A stretch of DNA of 64,000 bases from Bacteroidales bacterium (GCA_017429475.1 JAFROX010000009.1:62001-126000); one strand, 5' to 3'; positions 50,155-59,994 are shown, counted from the first letter of the stretch. Numbers and translations: made by a program. Notes: generated by a model from the sequence alone, not told the origin.

Positions 50155-50850
50155 CTATTTTCTCTCGTCGGGGACTACGGTATACATCGTATGTCCGTCA
50201 GGCGTATGTTTCTGCTTTTCAAACAGTTGAGATAATGTAACAAAAGTGTAACCCTGCTCCAGGAGCATCGGAATGGCCTCATCGAGGGCTTCGACGGTAG
50301 CTTCGTTGCCTTCGAAATCGTGAAGCAGGTAGATGGCTCCCGGCTCGGCGCTTTCAAGGATGCCTTTAAGGCGATCCTCCTTACCCACAGATGCTACCCA
50401 GTCGTTGCATCCCTTGCCGCAGATGAAGGTAAGATCAATCCAGTCATACATCTCCGGCTTCACGTTGATGTACGGAGGCCGGAAGAATTTCGGACGGGTG
50501 CCGGTGATCTTCTCGATCATATCAGAAGTGGCCTCTATCTCTTCCTTGACCTGGTCCTCGTCCAGACGAGTCATCTGGGAATGGGTGAAGGAGTGGTTGC
50601 CGATCTCGCAGCCCATCTTCACCGCCCTCTTCATATTCTCGGCGGTATCGTCGTTGATGTTGCTTCCGATCACGAAGAACGTGGCCGGCACGTCGTATTT
50701 TTCAAGGACGTCCAGCATCGCGGATTCGGTGGTCAGGTTGGGGCCGTCGTCGAATGCGAGGGCAAGATATTTTGCAGGCTCCTTGGGAGTGCAGGCCAGT
50801 GTTGCAGCGGCTATGCACGCCAGAGTGCAGAGACTTGTCATTATTCTCAT
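50155..50850 (-). CDS. Polysaccharide deacetylase lipoprotein, NodB domain
   Basis: A 231-residue protein with a lipoprotein signal (AAATLAC, Cys20, counting from the ATG at 50850; an ATG four codons earlier is possible). CE4 motifs: LAFDDGPN (Asp34, Asp35), NHSFTHSQM (two His metal ligands) and RPKFFRPPY. It removes acetyl groups from peptidoglycan, chitin-like or xylan substrates. It is the first gene of the run leading through chrA-chrA to the nucleoside kinase. Confidence 0.88.
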   Translation of the reverse strand: MRIMTSLCTLACIAAATLACTPKEPAKYLALAFDDGPNLTTESAMLDVLEKYDVPATFFVIGSNINDDTAENMKRAVKMGCEIGNHSFTHSQMTRLDEDQVKEEIEATSDMIEKITGTRPKFFRPPYINVKPEMYDWIDLTFICGKGCNDWVASVGKEDRLKGILESAEPGAIYLLHDFEGNEATVEALDEAIPMLLEQGYTFVTLSQLFEKQKHTPDGHTMYTVVPDERK

Positions 50851-50891
50851 ATCGCTTAGCATTTAAAACCTTTAAAGTTAATCAAAATAAT

Positions 50892-50899
50892 TATCTTTG
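50892..50899 (+). promoter_or_regulatory. -7 promoter element of the aminotransferase gene
   Basis: TATCTTTG, 27 bases before the ATG at 50927; it overlaps an in-frame TTG at 50897 and so excludes that as the start. Confidence 0.55.
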
Positions 50900-50926
50900 T
50901 CCGCACTAACAATAACAGAAAGTCAG

Positions 50927-52129
50927 ATGCCTACCATTTCCAATCGCGGCAAAAGGATGCCCGAATCCCCGATTCGCAAGCTTGCCCCTCTGGCCGAACA
51001 GGCCAAGTCAAGAGGCACCAAGGTCTATCACCTCAACATCGGCCAGCCGGACCTTCCGACTCCCCAGGTCGCGATAGACGCCATCCGCAACATCGACCGC
51101 AAGGTGCTGGAGTACAGTCCGAGCCAGGGCTATCGCAGTTACCGTGAGAAACTTGTGGGCTATTACAGGAAGTTCAACATCAACCTCGACGCTGACGACA
51201 TCATCATCACCACCGGAGGAAGCGAGGCCGTGCTGTTCGCGTTTATGTCGTGCCTCAACCCCGGCGATGAGATCATAGTTCCAGAGCCCGCATATGCCAA
51301 CTATATGGCATTCGCTATTTCCGCCGGCGCCGTCATCCGCACTGTCGTGACCACCATCGACGAGGGCTTCTGCCTGCCGAAGGTCGACAAGTTCGAGGAG
51401 CTCATCAACGAGCGCACCAAGGCCATCCTCATCTGCAACCCCAACAACCCGACGGGTTACCTCTATTCGAGGGCTGAGATGAACCAGATCCGTGACCTTG
51501 TCAAGAAATACGACCTCTACCTCTTCAGCGACGAGGTCTACCGCGAGTTCATCTACACCAACTCGCCCTACATCAGCGCCTGCCATCTGGAAGGCATCGA
51601 GCAGAACGTGGTGCTCATCGACTCCGTATCGAAACGCTACTCTGAGTGCGGCATCCGCATCGGCGCCCTCATCACCAAGAACAAGGAGCTGCGCAAGGCT
51701 GTGATGAAGTTCTGCCAGGCCAGGCTGTCTCCCCCGCTCATCGGCCAGATTGCCGCTGAGGCTTCGCTGGACGCTCCCGAGCAGTACGGCATCGACACCT
51801 ACGAAGAGTATGTAGAGAGGCGCAACTGCCTTATCGACGGGCTCAACAGGATTCCCGGAGTCTACTCCCCCATCCCTATGGGTGCGTTCTACACAGTTGC
51901 CAAGCTTCCGGTGGATGACGCCGAGAAGTTCTGCGCCTGGTGCCTCACCGATTTCACCTACGAAGGCGCCACGGTGATGATGGCTCCGGCCAGCGGCTTC
52001 TACACCACCCTCGGCCTCGGCCGCAACGAGGTCCGCATAGCCTACGTCCTCAAGAAGGACGACCTCAAGCAGGCTCTCATCGTCCTGCAGAAAGCACTTG
52101 AAGCTTACCCTGGCAATACCGGCAAATAA
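50927..52129 (+). CDS. Pyridoxal-phosphate aminotransferase, class I/II
   Basis: A 400-residue fold-type I aminotransferase. The PLP lysine is in DSVSKRYSECGIRIG; CNPNNPTGYLYS and LFSDEVYREF are the Asn and Asp/Tyr cofactor motifs; NEVRIAYV holds the carboxylate-binding Arg. It is close to aspartate/aromatic aminotransferases of the AspC/AAT type. The exact substrate is not clear from sequence. Confidence 0.9.
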   Translation: MPTISNRGKRMPESPIRKLAPLAEQAKSRGTKVYHLNIGQPDLPTPQVAIDAIRNIDRKVLEYSPSQGYRSYREKLVGYYRKFNINLDADDIIITTGGSEAVLFAFMSCLNPGDEIIVPEPAYANYMAFAISAGAVIRTVVTTIDEGFCLPKVDKFEELINERTKAILICNPNNPTGYLYSRAEMNQIRDLVKKYDLYLFSDEVYREFIYTNSPYISACHLEGIEQNVVLIDSVSKRYSECGIRIGALITKNKELRKAVMKFCQARLSPPLIGQIAAEASLDAPEQYGIDTYEEYVERRNCLIDGLNRIPGVYSPIPMGAFYTVAKLPVDDAEKFCAWCLTDFTYEGATVMMAPASGFYTTLGLGRNEVRIAYVLKKDDLKQALIVLQKALEAYPGNTGK

Positions 52130-52136
52130 TAAAACT

Positions 52137-52370
52137 ATGGAAAATCTCGACAACAGCAACATCAGCGAGAGAAGCTGGGTGGCAGCTCTTCTCCTCTGCA
52201 TCTTCTTCGGCGTATTCGGCGCACATCGCTTCTATGTAGGCAAGATCGGCACTGCCATCCTGATGCTCGTCACTCTGGGCGGACTCGGAATCTGGACTCT
52301 TGTCGACCTCATCATTATCATCTGCCAGGATTTCAAGGACAATGAAGGCAAAGTCCTCAAGAACCAGTAG
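52137..52370 (+). CDS. TM2 domain-containing protein
   Basis: A 77-residue protein starting at the ATG at 52137. The TM2 domain is clear: two helices joined by a short turn (WVAALLLCIFFGVFGAHRFYVGKIGTAILMLVTLGGLGIWTLVDLIIIICQDF). It begins 7 bases after the aminotransferase stop. Function unknown. Confidence 0.85.
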   Translation: MENLDNSNISERSWVAALLLCIFFGVFGAHRFYVGKIGTAILMLVTLGGLGIWTLVDLIIIICQDFKDNEGKVLKNQ

Positions 52371-52378
52371 CAGCGCAT

Positions 52379-53329
52379 ATGAGAAAGCTTCATTTTCTGT
52401 CGGCCCTCGTGCTGACCGTTCTGGCTGCCTGCAGCCCTACCAAAGATGTAGAGGTCGGACCTTATACCGTGTCCGTCATCAGCAAGAACGTATACCATAT
52501 CCAGGATTACAACAGTTCCAATCCTGCCGGTGAGACCTTTGCCGCAGACGGCACTCTCACACATTTCAACAACTGCTCAGACATCTACCTGCTGGTCGGA
52601 AAGAAAGAGGCTCTTCTCATCGACCTGTCGAATGCCATCAACTGGGCCGACAATGCCGCCGAGTCGCTCCGCTCGCTGGTTTTCGAGCGCACTCAGGGCA
52701 AACCTCTGACCATCACGTTCACTCACAACCACGGCGACCACACGGGTATGCTCCCGGCATTCATCGACGATCCCGAGGTGAAGTTCGCTCTGCCGCGCGT
52801 GGATATGGAGCGTCTTGCCCAGCGTTATCCGGAGGTCAGTCATCGTTTCTTCGACGAGGGCGAGGTCTTCGATCTCGGCGGGATGCAGGTGGAGGCTATC
52901 GCGGTTCCTGGTCACACTGCCGGCTCGATGGTCTATCTGCTGCACGGGCAGGACATCCTGTTCACTGGTGACGCCATCGGTTCTGGCCACGGCGTGTGGA
53001 TCTTCAACACCGACGGGTTCAAGAACTATATCACAGGTGTGCCGCACCTCATCGCTACGCTGGAAGCCCGCAAGGTTGATTTCGGCAAGCTGCGCATATA
53101 CGGCGGCCACTACTGGCAGAAGGACTGGCTCGACCTGCCTGAAGGGACTGAGCTTGGCGAGGAGTATCTGATGGATATGCAGCAGGTGGTCAAGGAGATT
53201 TTGGATGGTACTGCCGCCACTGAGCCGTCGAATCTGGGACGTCAGGGGCTCGACACTTACTTCCGTCACGGCCAGGCCATCGTCACCTGGAGCGCCGACC
53301 AGGCCGCCCGCCTCCGCTCCGGCGAGTAA
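52379..53329 (+). CDS. Metallo-beta-lactamase-fold hydrolase lipoprotein
   Basis: A 316-residue protein with a lipoprotein signal (TVLAAC, Cys18). Metal motifs: FTHNHGDHTG (HxHxDH), VPGHTAGSM, FTGDAIGSG and GGHYW. This is the glyoxalase II-like MBL group. It starts 8 bases after the TM2 gene. Substrate unknown. Confidence 0.87.
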   Translation: MRKLHFLSALVLTVLAACSPTKDVEVGPYTVSVISKNVYHIQDYNSSNPAGETFAADGTLTHFNNCSDIYLLVGKKEALLIDLSNAINWADNAAESLRSLVFERTQGKPLTITFTHNHGDHTGMLPAFIDDPEVKFALPRVDMERLAQRYPEVSHRFFDEGEVFDLGGMQVEAIAVPGHTAGSMVYLLHGQDILFTGDAIGSGHGVWIFNTDGFKNYITGVPHLIATLEARKVDFGKLRIYGGHYWQKDWLDLPEGTELGEEYLMDMQQVVKEILDGTAATEPSNLGRQGLDTYFRHGQAIVTWSADQAARLRSGE

Positions 53330-53355
53330 CATTTTAGCGCAGCGGCCGCCGTGTC

Positions 53356-53505
53356 ACAGACCTGACTTGCGGCAACCTACGTTCGCTTGCGCTCACTCCG
53401 ACCCTCCCATTGCCTACTTCGTCATCGCTGCGCGATAACTCGTATCCAACGGGCCCCTCCCTCTTTACTTCCGAGGGCGGTAGTGTCGCCTGCAAGTCAG
53501 TCTGT
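53356..53505 (+). repeat. 150-bp dispersed repeat with complementary ends, copy 1
   Basis: About 80 percent identical to 60091-60240 over exactly 150 bases. The ends pair (acagac-tgacttgc with gcaagtca-gtctgt) with one bulge on each side, and an internal hairpin ccctc/gaggg precedes the right end. It begins 26 bases after the stop of the MBL-fold gene. Confidence 0.8.
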
Positions 53506-53545
53506 TCGGGCTGCTTGTCGCAGCTGAAACACATAACGGGAATAG

Positions 53546-53807
53546 CAGGGCGCATCAGCGCCGTGGCGGAGTGTGATGCAGGCAGAGGCGTAAAGGGCGC
53601 TTGAGAGAGGGCGAAATAGCAGCAGAGTTGAGATTGCCGCCCGGGAGCGATGATGTCTGAGCCACGTTCGGCGAGACTGGAGTGCGAAGCACGGAAGACG
53701 AAGACGATAAGGGCGAGTTCGTCGCGACAGGCAATCGAGACGAATGCTGCCGCCCGAGCGAACTCGCGCCCTCCGAGCCTCTGCCCTGCGACAACACCTC
53801 CGCCACA
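53546..53807 (+). repeat. 262-bp dispersed repeat, copy next to tRNA-Leu
   Basis: Direct copy of 46968-47229, equal in length. Ends gtggcgga (53563-53570) and tccgccac (53799-53806) are complementary. It ends 34 bases before the tRNA-Leu terminator stem. The gap 53330-53867 thus holds both repeat families and no gene. Confidence 0.8.
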
Positions 53808-53841
53808 GTATAATGCACCCCTTCGCCTATACGCACGAAAA

Positions 53842-53865
53842 AGCCGACCTCGATTGAGGTCGGCT
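53842..53865 (-). terminator. Rho-independent terminator of tRNA-Leu
   Basis: Ten-base perfect stem (53842-53851 with 53856-53865) with a 4-base loop, followed on the minus strand by TTTTT. Confidence 0.88.
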
Positions 53866-53867
53866 CG

Positions 53868-53949
53868 TGCGGGCGAAGGGACTCGAACCCTTACGCCTTA
53901 CGGCACTAGATCCTAAGTCTAGCTTGGCTACCAATTACAACACGCCCGC
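53868..53949 (-). tRNA. tRNA-Leu (anticodon TAG)
   Basis: An 82-base class II cloverleaf on the minus strand: acceptor GCGGGCG/CGCCCGC, anticodon stem CTAGA/TCTAG with loop CTTAGGA, long variable arm TGCCGTAAGGCGT, T arm AAGGGTTCGAGTCCCTT, discriminator A. CCA is not encoded. Confidence 0.96.
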
Positions 53950-53969
53950 AAAAAGGCTATGCCAGTCAA

Positions 53970-54722
53970 TTAGTATGACTGAGCGATAGCTATGAAGTCA
54001 TCAGCCTTGAGAGAGGCACCGCCAATGAGACCACCGTCGATGTCAGGGCAGGCGAAGAGCTCCTTGGCGTTGCTAGGCTTGCAGCTGCCGCCGTAGAGGA
54101 TGGTGATGTCCTTTGCCAGGTCGCCGAACTTGGCGGCGAGAGTCTTGCGGATGAAAGCGTGAACTTCCTGTGCCTGCTCGCTGGTAGCAGTAACGCCGGT
54201 ACCGATGGCCCAAACGGGTTCGTAAGCGATCACGACCTTGGCCATCTGCTCAGCGCTGAGACCGAAGAGAACCTCTTCGAGCTGAGCCTTGATCACATTG
54301 AAGTGATTGCCGGCCTCGCGCTCTGAAAGCATCTCGCCTACGCAGTAGATCGGGCTCAGGCCATTCTCGAGTGCAAGAGCCATCTTGGCTACGAGAGTAT
54401 CGGAAGTCTCACCGTAATACTGACGGCGCTCGCTGTGTCCGAGGATGGTGTATGTGCAACCTACGCCTGCTATCATTTCGGCAGAAACCTCACCGGTGAA
54501 AGCACCCTTGGCCTTGTCAGCGCAGTTCTGTGCTGAAAGAGCTACTGCTGAACCTTTGATCACGTCAGCTACGGGAGCCAGATGGGTGAACGGCGGAGCG
54601 ATGATGAGCTGTACGTCCTTCGGAACCTTACCGAGAGCTGCTACGATATCCTTTGCCAGTTCTTTACCTGCGGCAACGGTGGTGTTCATCTTCCAGTTGC
54701 CTGCTACTATTTTCTTTCTCAT
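53970..54722 (-). CDS. tpiA: Triosephosphate isomerase
   Basis: A 250-residue TIM barrel with the catalytic set AGNWKMN (Lys11), LGHSERR (His) and [11 protein letters not shown] (Glu), plus YGGSCKPSN for phosphate binding. It interconverts dihydroxyacetone phosphate and glyceraldehyde-3-phosphate. It lies 26 bases downstream of the DUF2807 gene and probably shares its transcript; the tRNA-Leu follows on the same strand. Confidence 0.97.
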   Translation of the reverse strand: MRKKIVAGNWKMNTTVAAGKELAKDIVAALGKVPKDVQLIIAPPFTHLAPVADVIKGSAVALSAQNCADKAKGAFTGEVSAEMIAGVGCTYTILGHSERRQYYGETSDTLVAKMALALENGLSPIYCVGEMLSEREAGNHFNVIKAQLEEVLFGLSAEQMAKVVIAYEPVWAIGTGVTATSEQAQEVHAFIRKTLAAKFGDLAKDITILYGGSCKPSNAKELFACPDIDGGLIGGASLKADDFIAIAQSY

Positions 54723-54748
54723 GCTTTACTATATGTTTAATTGATTGA

Positions 54749-55624
54749 TTACAGAGTCTTGAATGAACCGCCGCCTGAGATGGCCGGGTTGAGACGGATG
54801 CCTGCGCGGTCCCTGTACTTGCAGGCAGATGCGCCGGAGATGTCCGCCTTGAGAGATTCAGAAGCGTCTACGGTGACGTTGCTTGCACCCTTGGCCTCTA
54901 TCTTGGCGTTGGTAACGGGGAACTCCTCGGCCTTGAGCCTGCTGGCTCCGCTGACAGTGGCGTCGAGATCAACGCCCTGGCCCATGAATTCAGCCTTGCT
55001 GGCACCTTTGACGTCGATATTTACATCCTGGAGTACACCGGTGACATTGAGCTCGCTGCTGGCTGCCACCTCAGCGTCGAAATCGCTGGCGCGGCCGTTG
55101 AAAGTGAGCCTGCTGGCACCCTCGACCTTTGCCTCGAAATCAGCGAACTCACCGTCGATGAAGACACGGCTGTTGCCACTCAGCCTGACGGATGCGTCGA
55201 TGGTTTTGATCTTGAGGGTATTGACTGTGCTGGCTCCTGAGACGGAAGCCCTGAAATTGTTCATTCCGAGGTCGAACTCGTCCGTGCAGGTAAGCTTGCA
55301 GGCACCCGACAGATCGATGAAATTGAGCATAGGGGTGCGGATGACCATCTTGAATGAATCCTTCATTATCTGCATCTTGATAGGGAGTTTCTTGAAGCGG
55401 ACCTTCAGGATTCCTGCCTCGGTGGTGACAGAAAGATATGGAGCGTATTCTGTATCTACCTCAACGGTGACGGAGTGCTCGTCAGCCTTGATGAGCTGGA
55501 TGTCGAACTTGTTTGTGACCTCTATACCATTGAAAGTGAGGTCATAAGTCTTGGTAACATTGTCGGCGTTCGCCGTCAGACAGAATGCCATCAGGATTGC
55601 CAGAATCATTAATTTTGTTCTCAT
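54749..55624 (-). CDS. Secreted DUF2807 (head GIN) protein
   Basis: The ATG at 55624 opens a signal peptide (MRTKLMILAILMAFCLTANA); an upstream in-frame ATG at 55672 is rejected because it precedes a divergent promoter region. The 291-residue product is a right-handed beta-helix-like repeat (SGASTVNTL, EGASRLTFNG, KGASKAEFMG, SGASRLKAE), the pattern of DUF2807. Probably an extracytoplasmic adhesin-like or anti-sigma-linked domain; function unknown. Confidence 0.82.
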   Translation of the reverse strand: MRTKLMILAILMAFCLTANADNVTKTYDLTFNGIEVTNKFDIQLIKADEHSVTVEVDTEYAPYLSVTTEAGILKVRFKKLPIKMQIMKDSFKMVIRTPMLNFIDLSGACKLTCTDEFDLGMNNFRASVSGASTVNTLKIKTIDASVRLSGNSRVFIDGEFADFEAKVEGASRLTFNGRASDFDAEVAASSELNVTGVLQDVNIDVKGASKAEFMGQGVDLDATVSGASRLKAEEFPVTNAKIEAKGASNVTVDASESLKADISGASACKYRDRAGIRLNPAISGGGSFKTL

Positions 55625-55655
55625 AGCTGTCTTGTTGATAATAATGTCCAAATAC

Positions 55656-55686
55656 TTTGCGAAAGTAGTCAATTTTTGTAAATTTG
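55656..55686 (+). promoter_or_regulatory. Promoter of the xylBAE operon
   Basis: TTTG at 55656-55659 and TAAATTTG at 55679-55686 with 19 bases between, 58 bases before the xylB ATG at 55744. No obvious regulator gene or operator palindrome is near. Confidence 0.6.
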
Positions 55687-55743
55687 CTTAATTACAAGCT
55701 CGATAATGAGCAAAATTCATGCAAAACTCAATAAACGAACGTT

Positions 55744-57216
55744 ATGTATCTATTAGGCTATGATGTCGGCAGCTCTTCAGTAAAGGCTGCGCTTGTCAAT
55801 GCAGAGAACGGACAGATCGTCGCATCTGACTTTTTCCCGAAGAACGAGATGAAAATCACCGCTGCCAAGGCAGGATGGGCAGAGCAGAGTCCTGACATGT
55901 GGTGGGAAAACCTCAAGCTTGCCACTGAGAGCGTCCTCTCGGCCGCCAGTGTCGATGGCAAGGACATCAAGGCCATAGGCATTTCATACCAGATGCACGG
56001 CCTCGTGCTCGTGGACAAGAACAAACAGGTCCTTAGGCCCTCTATCATCTGGTGCGACAGCCGTGCCGTCCCTTACGGAGAGAAAGCTTTCGCAGCCATC
56101 GGAGCGGAGAAGGCCCTCAGCCACCTGCTCAACTCTCCCGGCAACTTCACCGCTGCCAAGCTGGCCTGGGTAAAGGAGAACGAGCCTGAGATCTACGACC
56201 GCATCGACAAGTTCATGCTGCCCGGCGACTATGTGGCCCTGCGCCTTACCGGTGATGCAGTAACCACCATCGGCGGCCTGTCGGAAGGTATCTTCTGGGA
56301 CTTCAAGGAAGGCCGTCTGTCGAAGGACGTAATGGACTTCTTCGGCTTCGACGAGGGAATGGTTCCCGAGATCAAGCCTTCGATGGGCATCCAGGGATAT
56401 GTGAGCGCCGCTGCGGCCAGGGAGCTCAACCTTGCCGAAGGCACCCCTGTCACCTACCGCGCCGGCGACCAGCCGAACAACGCCCTGTCGCTGAACGTGC
56501 TTGAGCCGGGTGAAATCGCATCCACCGCCGGAACCTCAGGCGTGGTATACGGCGTGCTCGGCAACATCAACTACGACCCGCTGTCTAGGGTCAACACCTT
56601 CGCCCACGTGAATCACACCGCCCACAAGAACCGTCTGGGAGTGCTGCTCTGCATCAACGGCACCGGCATCCTCAACTCCTGGGTCAAGCACAACATCGTG
56701 AACGACGGAACCAACTACAACGAAATGAACGACCTCGCAGCCCAGTCCCCCATCGGCTCGCGCGGCATATCGATCATACCTTTCGGCAACGGAGCCGAGC
56801 GCATCCTGCAGAACGACAACCGCGGTTGCTCGATCCACGGAGTCCACTTCAACATCAACAGGCAGTGCGACCTCGTGCGCGCCGCACAGGAAGGCATCGT
56901 ATTCTCGTTCCAGTACGGTATGGAGATCATGCGTGGAATGGGAATGAAGATCAACGTCATCCGCGCCGGCAGGGCCAATATGTTCCTCAGCCCCATCTTC
57001 CGCCAGACCCTGGCGGGCGTGAGCGGTGCGGCCATCGAGCTCTATGACACCGACGGTGCGGCAGGCGCAGCCAAGGGCGCCGGCATCGGAGCAGGCATCT
57101 ACAAAGACAGCAAGGAAGCGTTCGCATCCCTCAAGAAACTGGATGTCATCGAGCCTTCACTGGCACTGAAAGACCAGTACCAGCAGGCCTACGAAACCTG
57201 GAAACAATATATCTAA
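55744..57216 (+). CDS. xylB: Xylulokinase
   Basis: A 490-residue FGGY-family kinase: phosphate loop LGYDVGSSSVKA, QMHGLVLVD, substrate Asp region YRAGDQPNNAL and the C-terminal adenosine motif GAAKGAGIGAG. Phosphorylates D-xylulose to D-xylulose-5-phosphate. First gene of the operon; xylA starts 38 bases after its stop. Confidence 0.95.
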   Translation: MYLLGYDVGSSSVKAALVNAENGQIVASDFFPKNEMKITAAKAGWAEQSPDMWWENLKLATESVLSAASVDGKDIKAIGISYQMHGLVLVDKNKQVLRPSIIWCDSRAVPYGEKAFAAIGAEKALSHLLNSPGNFTAAKLAWVKENEPEIYDRIDKFMLPGDYVALRLTGDAVTTIGGLSEGIFWDFKEGRLSKDVMDFFGFDEGMVPEIKPSMGIQGYVSAAAARELNLAEGTPVTYRAGDQPNNALSLNVLEPGEIASTAGTSGVVYGVLGNINYDPLSRVNTFAHVNHTAHKNRLGVLLCINGTGILNSWVKHNIVNDGTNYNEMNDLAAQSPIGSRGISIIPFGNGAERILQNDNRGCSIHGVHFNINRQCDLVRAAQEGIVFSFQYGMEIMRGMGMKINVIRAGRANMFLSPIFRQTLAGVSGAAIELYDTDGAAGAAKGAGIGAGIYKDSKEAFASLKKLDVIEPSLALKDQYQQAYETWKQYI

Positions 57217-57254
57217 TTAATAATATCAATTCTTAATAACACATTTTTTTTACT

Positions 57255-58568
57255 ATGGCACAAAAAGAATTCTTCCCCGAGATCGGGAAAATCAAGTTTG
57301 AAGGTGTAAACAGCAAGAACCCCCTGTCTTTCCGTTACTATGACCCTGAGAAGGTTGTCAACGGCAAGAAGATGAAAGACTGGTTCAAATTCGCCATGGC
57401 CTGGTGGCACACTCTGTGCGCAGAAGGTGCAGACCAGTTCGGCGGCGGCACGAAGAGCTTCCCCTGGAACGTTGCCAAAGATCCGATGCAGGTTGCAAAG
57501 GACAAGGTTGACGCAGGTTTCGAATTCATGCAGAAAATCGGCATCGGTTACTATTGCTTCCACGATGTGGATCTCGTAGCTGAGGCTGACACCGTAGAGC
57601 AGTACGAGAAGAATTACAAGGAGATCGTTGCATACCTGAAGCAGAAACAGGAAGAGACCGGCATCAAGCTTCTGTGGTCTACCGCCAACGTATTCGGCAA
57701 CAAGCGCTATATGAACGGCGCCGCCACCAACCCTGACTTCGACGTTGTCGCACGCGCTGCAGTTCAGATCAAGAACTCTATCGATGCAGCCATCGCCCTC
57801 GGCGCTACCTGCTATGTATTCTGGGGCGGCCGCGAAGGCTATATGTCACTCCTTAACACCGATATGAAACGCGAGAAAGAGCACCTCGCAACTATGCTCA
57901 CCATCGCCCGCGACTATGGCCGCGCAAACGGCTTCAAGGGAACCTTCCTCATCGAGCCGAAACCTATGGAACCGACCAAACACCAGTATGACGTCGACAC
58001 AGAGACCGTCATCGGCTTCCTGAAGGCACACAACCTCGACAAGGACTTCAAGGTCAACATCGAGGTGAACCACGCCACCCTCGCAGGCCATACCTTCGAG
58101 CACGAACTTGCCTGCGCAGTTGACGCCGGCATGCTCGGCAGCATCGACGCAAACCGCGGCGACTACCAGAACGGCTGGGATACCGACCAGTTCCCTATCG
58201 ACCACTGCGAGCTGACGATGGCTATGATGCAGATCATCCGCAACGGCGGCTTCAAGGACGGCGGCACCAACTTCGACGCCAAGACCCGTCGTAACTCTAC
58301 CGACCTGGAAGACATATTCATCGCTCATATCGCTGCAATGGACGCAATGGCACACGCTCTCGAAAGCGCAGCCGCAATCCTCAACGAAAGCCCCATCCCT
58401 GCAATGATCAAGGAGCGCTACAGCTCATTCGACAAAGGCATCGGCAAGGACTTCGAGGACGGCAAGCTCACTCTCGAGCAGGTTGTAGCTTACGGACGCA
58501 AAGTAGGTGAGCCCAAGCAGACCAGCGGCAAGCAGGAGCTCTACGAGGCAATCGTAAACATGTACTAA
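57255..58568 (+). CDS. xylA: Xylose isomerase
   Basis: A 437-residue class II xylose isomerase: YYCFHDVDLVAE (catalytic His), VFWGGREGY, LIEPKPMEPTKHQYD and FKVNIEVNHATLAGHTF carry the metal ligands. Converts D-xylose to D-xylulose. The transporter gene follows after 10 bases. Confidence 0.98.
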   Translation: MAQKEFFPEIGKIKFEGVNSKNPLSFRYYDPEKVVNGKKMKDWFKFAMAWWHTLCAEGADQFGGGTKSFPWNVAKDPMQVAKDKVDAGFEFMQKIGIGYYCFHDVDLVAEADTVEQYEKNYKEIVAYLKQKQEETGIKLLWSTANVFGNKRYMNGAATNPDFDVVARAAVQIKNSIDAAIALGATCYVFWGGREGYMSLLNTDMKREKEHLATMLTIARDYGRANGFKGTFLIEPKPMEPTKHQYDVDTETVIGFLKAHNLDKDFKVNIEVNHATLAGHTFEHELACAVDAGMLGSIDANRGDYQNGWDTDQFPIDHCELTMAMMQIIRNGGFKDGGTNFDAKTRRNSTDLEDIFIAHIAAMDAMAHALESAAAILNESPIPAMIKERYSSFDKGIGKDFEDGKLTLEQVVAYGRKVGEPKQTSGKQELYEAIVNMY

Positions 58569-58578
58569 CATTACTGTT

Positions 58579-59994
58579 ATGACTGCTACACAGCAAGGCG
58601 CAAGCAGAGGATATCTGTTTTTCATTACCATCGTGGCGGTGCTGGGCGGTCTGCTCTTCGGATATGACACAGCAGTCATCTCCGGAGCGGAAAGAGGCCT
58701 TCAAGCGTTCTTCGAGGGCGCGAAGGACTTCACCTACACCGATTTCCTCCACGGTTTCACTTCTTCGAGCGCGCTGATCGGATGTATCATCGGTAGTGCC
58801 ATCTCAGGACTGATGGCCGGCCGTCTCGGCCGTAAGAAGAGCCTGTTCATCGCAGGTATCTGCTTCTTCCTGAGTGCCGCCGGTTCATACAATCCGGAGT
58901 TCCTCTTCTTCGAGAAGGGTGTTGCCACCAAGGGCCTTTGGGTTGCATTCAACCTCTACCGCGTTCTCGGCGGCATCGGCGTAGGTATGGCATCTGCCAT
59001 CTGCCCTATGTACATCGCCGAGGTGGCTCCGGCCAACAAGCGCGGCCAGCTCGTGTCGTGGAACCAGTTCGCGATCATCTTCGGCCAGCTGGTCGTTTAC
59101 TTCGTGAACTTCCTCATCATCCAGTCCCACAAGAATGACCCCGCTGTTGTCGAGTGGACCAACCAGGTGGGCTGGCGTCTGATGTTCGGCTCTGAGTGCG
59201 TACCTGCAGGTCTCTTCACCCTGCTGATCCTGCTCGTGCCCGAGACTCCCCGTTATCTGGTGATGTCTGGTCACGACAGCAAGGCTCTCGACGTGCTCAC
59301 CCGCATCAACGGTTCTTCAGTCGCTCAGCAGATCCTGGCCGACATCAAGAACACCGTCGTAGAGAAGAAGGAGAAACTCTTCGCCTACGGCGTGCTCGTG
59401 ATTTTCATCGGCTGCATGCTCAGCGTGTTCCAGCAGTTCGTGGGCATCAACGCCGTGCTTTACTTCGCACCGCGAATCTTCGATTCGATGGGTATGGGCG
59501 ATCCTATGACCCAGACAGTGCTGATGGGTATCGTGAACATCAGTTTCACCCTGGTAGCCATCTTCACCGTCGAGAAGCTCGGCCGCAAGCCGCTTCTAAT
59601 CACAGGTTCGCTTGGCATGGCCCTCGGCGCCATCGGCGTAGCCCTGGCCGACGCCGTGCCTGCAGTTCCCGGCATCGTGGGCGTTCTCAGCATCATGATC
59701 TACTCAGCTTCATTCATGTTCAGCTGGGGTCCCATCTGCTGGGTGCTCATCTCCGAGATCTTCCCGAACACCATCCGCGGCGCCGCAGTTGCAATCGCAG
59801 TTGCCTTCCAGTGGATTTCGAACTTCATCGTGAGCTCGACCTTCGTTCCGCTCTACACCTGGAGTCCGGCCTTCACCTACGGTATGTATGCATTCTTCTG
59901 CATCATCGCTGCAATCTTCGTCTGGAGACTCGTTCCCGAGACCAAGGGCAAGACCCTCGAGGATATGAGCAACCTTTGGAGAAACAAACGTTAG
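58579..59994 (+). CDS. xylE: D-xylose proton symporter, MFS sugar porter
   Basis: A 471-residue protein with 12 helices. Sugar-porter signatures: GGLLFGYDTAVISGAERGL, GRLGRKK, YRVLGGIGVGMAS, PETPRYLVMSG and VPETKGKTLED. QQFVGINAVLYFAP is the sugar-binding helix 7 motif. Imports xylose with protons. Last gene of the xylose operon, with a terminator after it. Confidence 0.93.
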   Translation: MTATQQGASRGYLFFITIVAVLGGLLFGYDTAVISGAERGLQAFFEGAKDFTYTDFLHGFTSSSALIGCIIGSAISGLMAGRLGRKKSLFIAGICFFLSAAGSYNPEFLFFEKGVATKGLWVAFNLYRVLGGIGVGMASAICPMYIAEVAPANKRGQLVSWNQFAIIFGQLVVYFVNFLIIQSHKNDPAVVEWTNQVGWRLMFGSECVPAGLFTLLILLVPETPRYLVMSGHDSKALDVLTRINGSSVAQQILADIKNTVVEKKEKLFAYGVLVIFIGCMLSVFQQFVGINAVLYFAPRIFDSMGMGDPMTQTVLMGIVNISFTLVAIFTVEKLGRKPLLITGSLGMALGAIGVALADAVPAVPGIVGVLSIMIYSASFMFSWGPICWVLISEIFPNTIRGAAVAIAVAFQWISNFIVSSTFVPLYTWSPAFTYGMYAFFCIIAAIFVWRLVPETKGKTLEDMSNLWRNKR

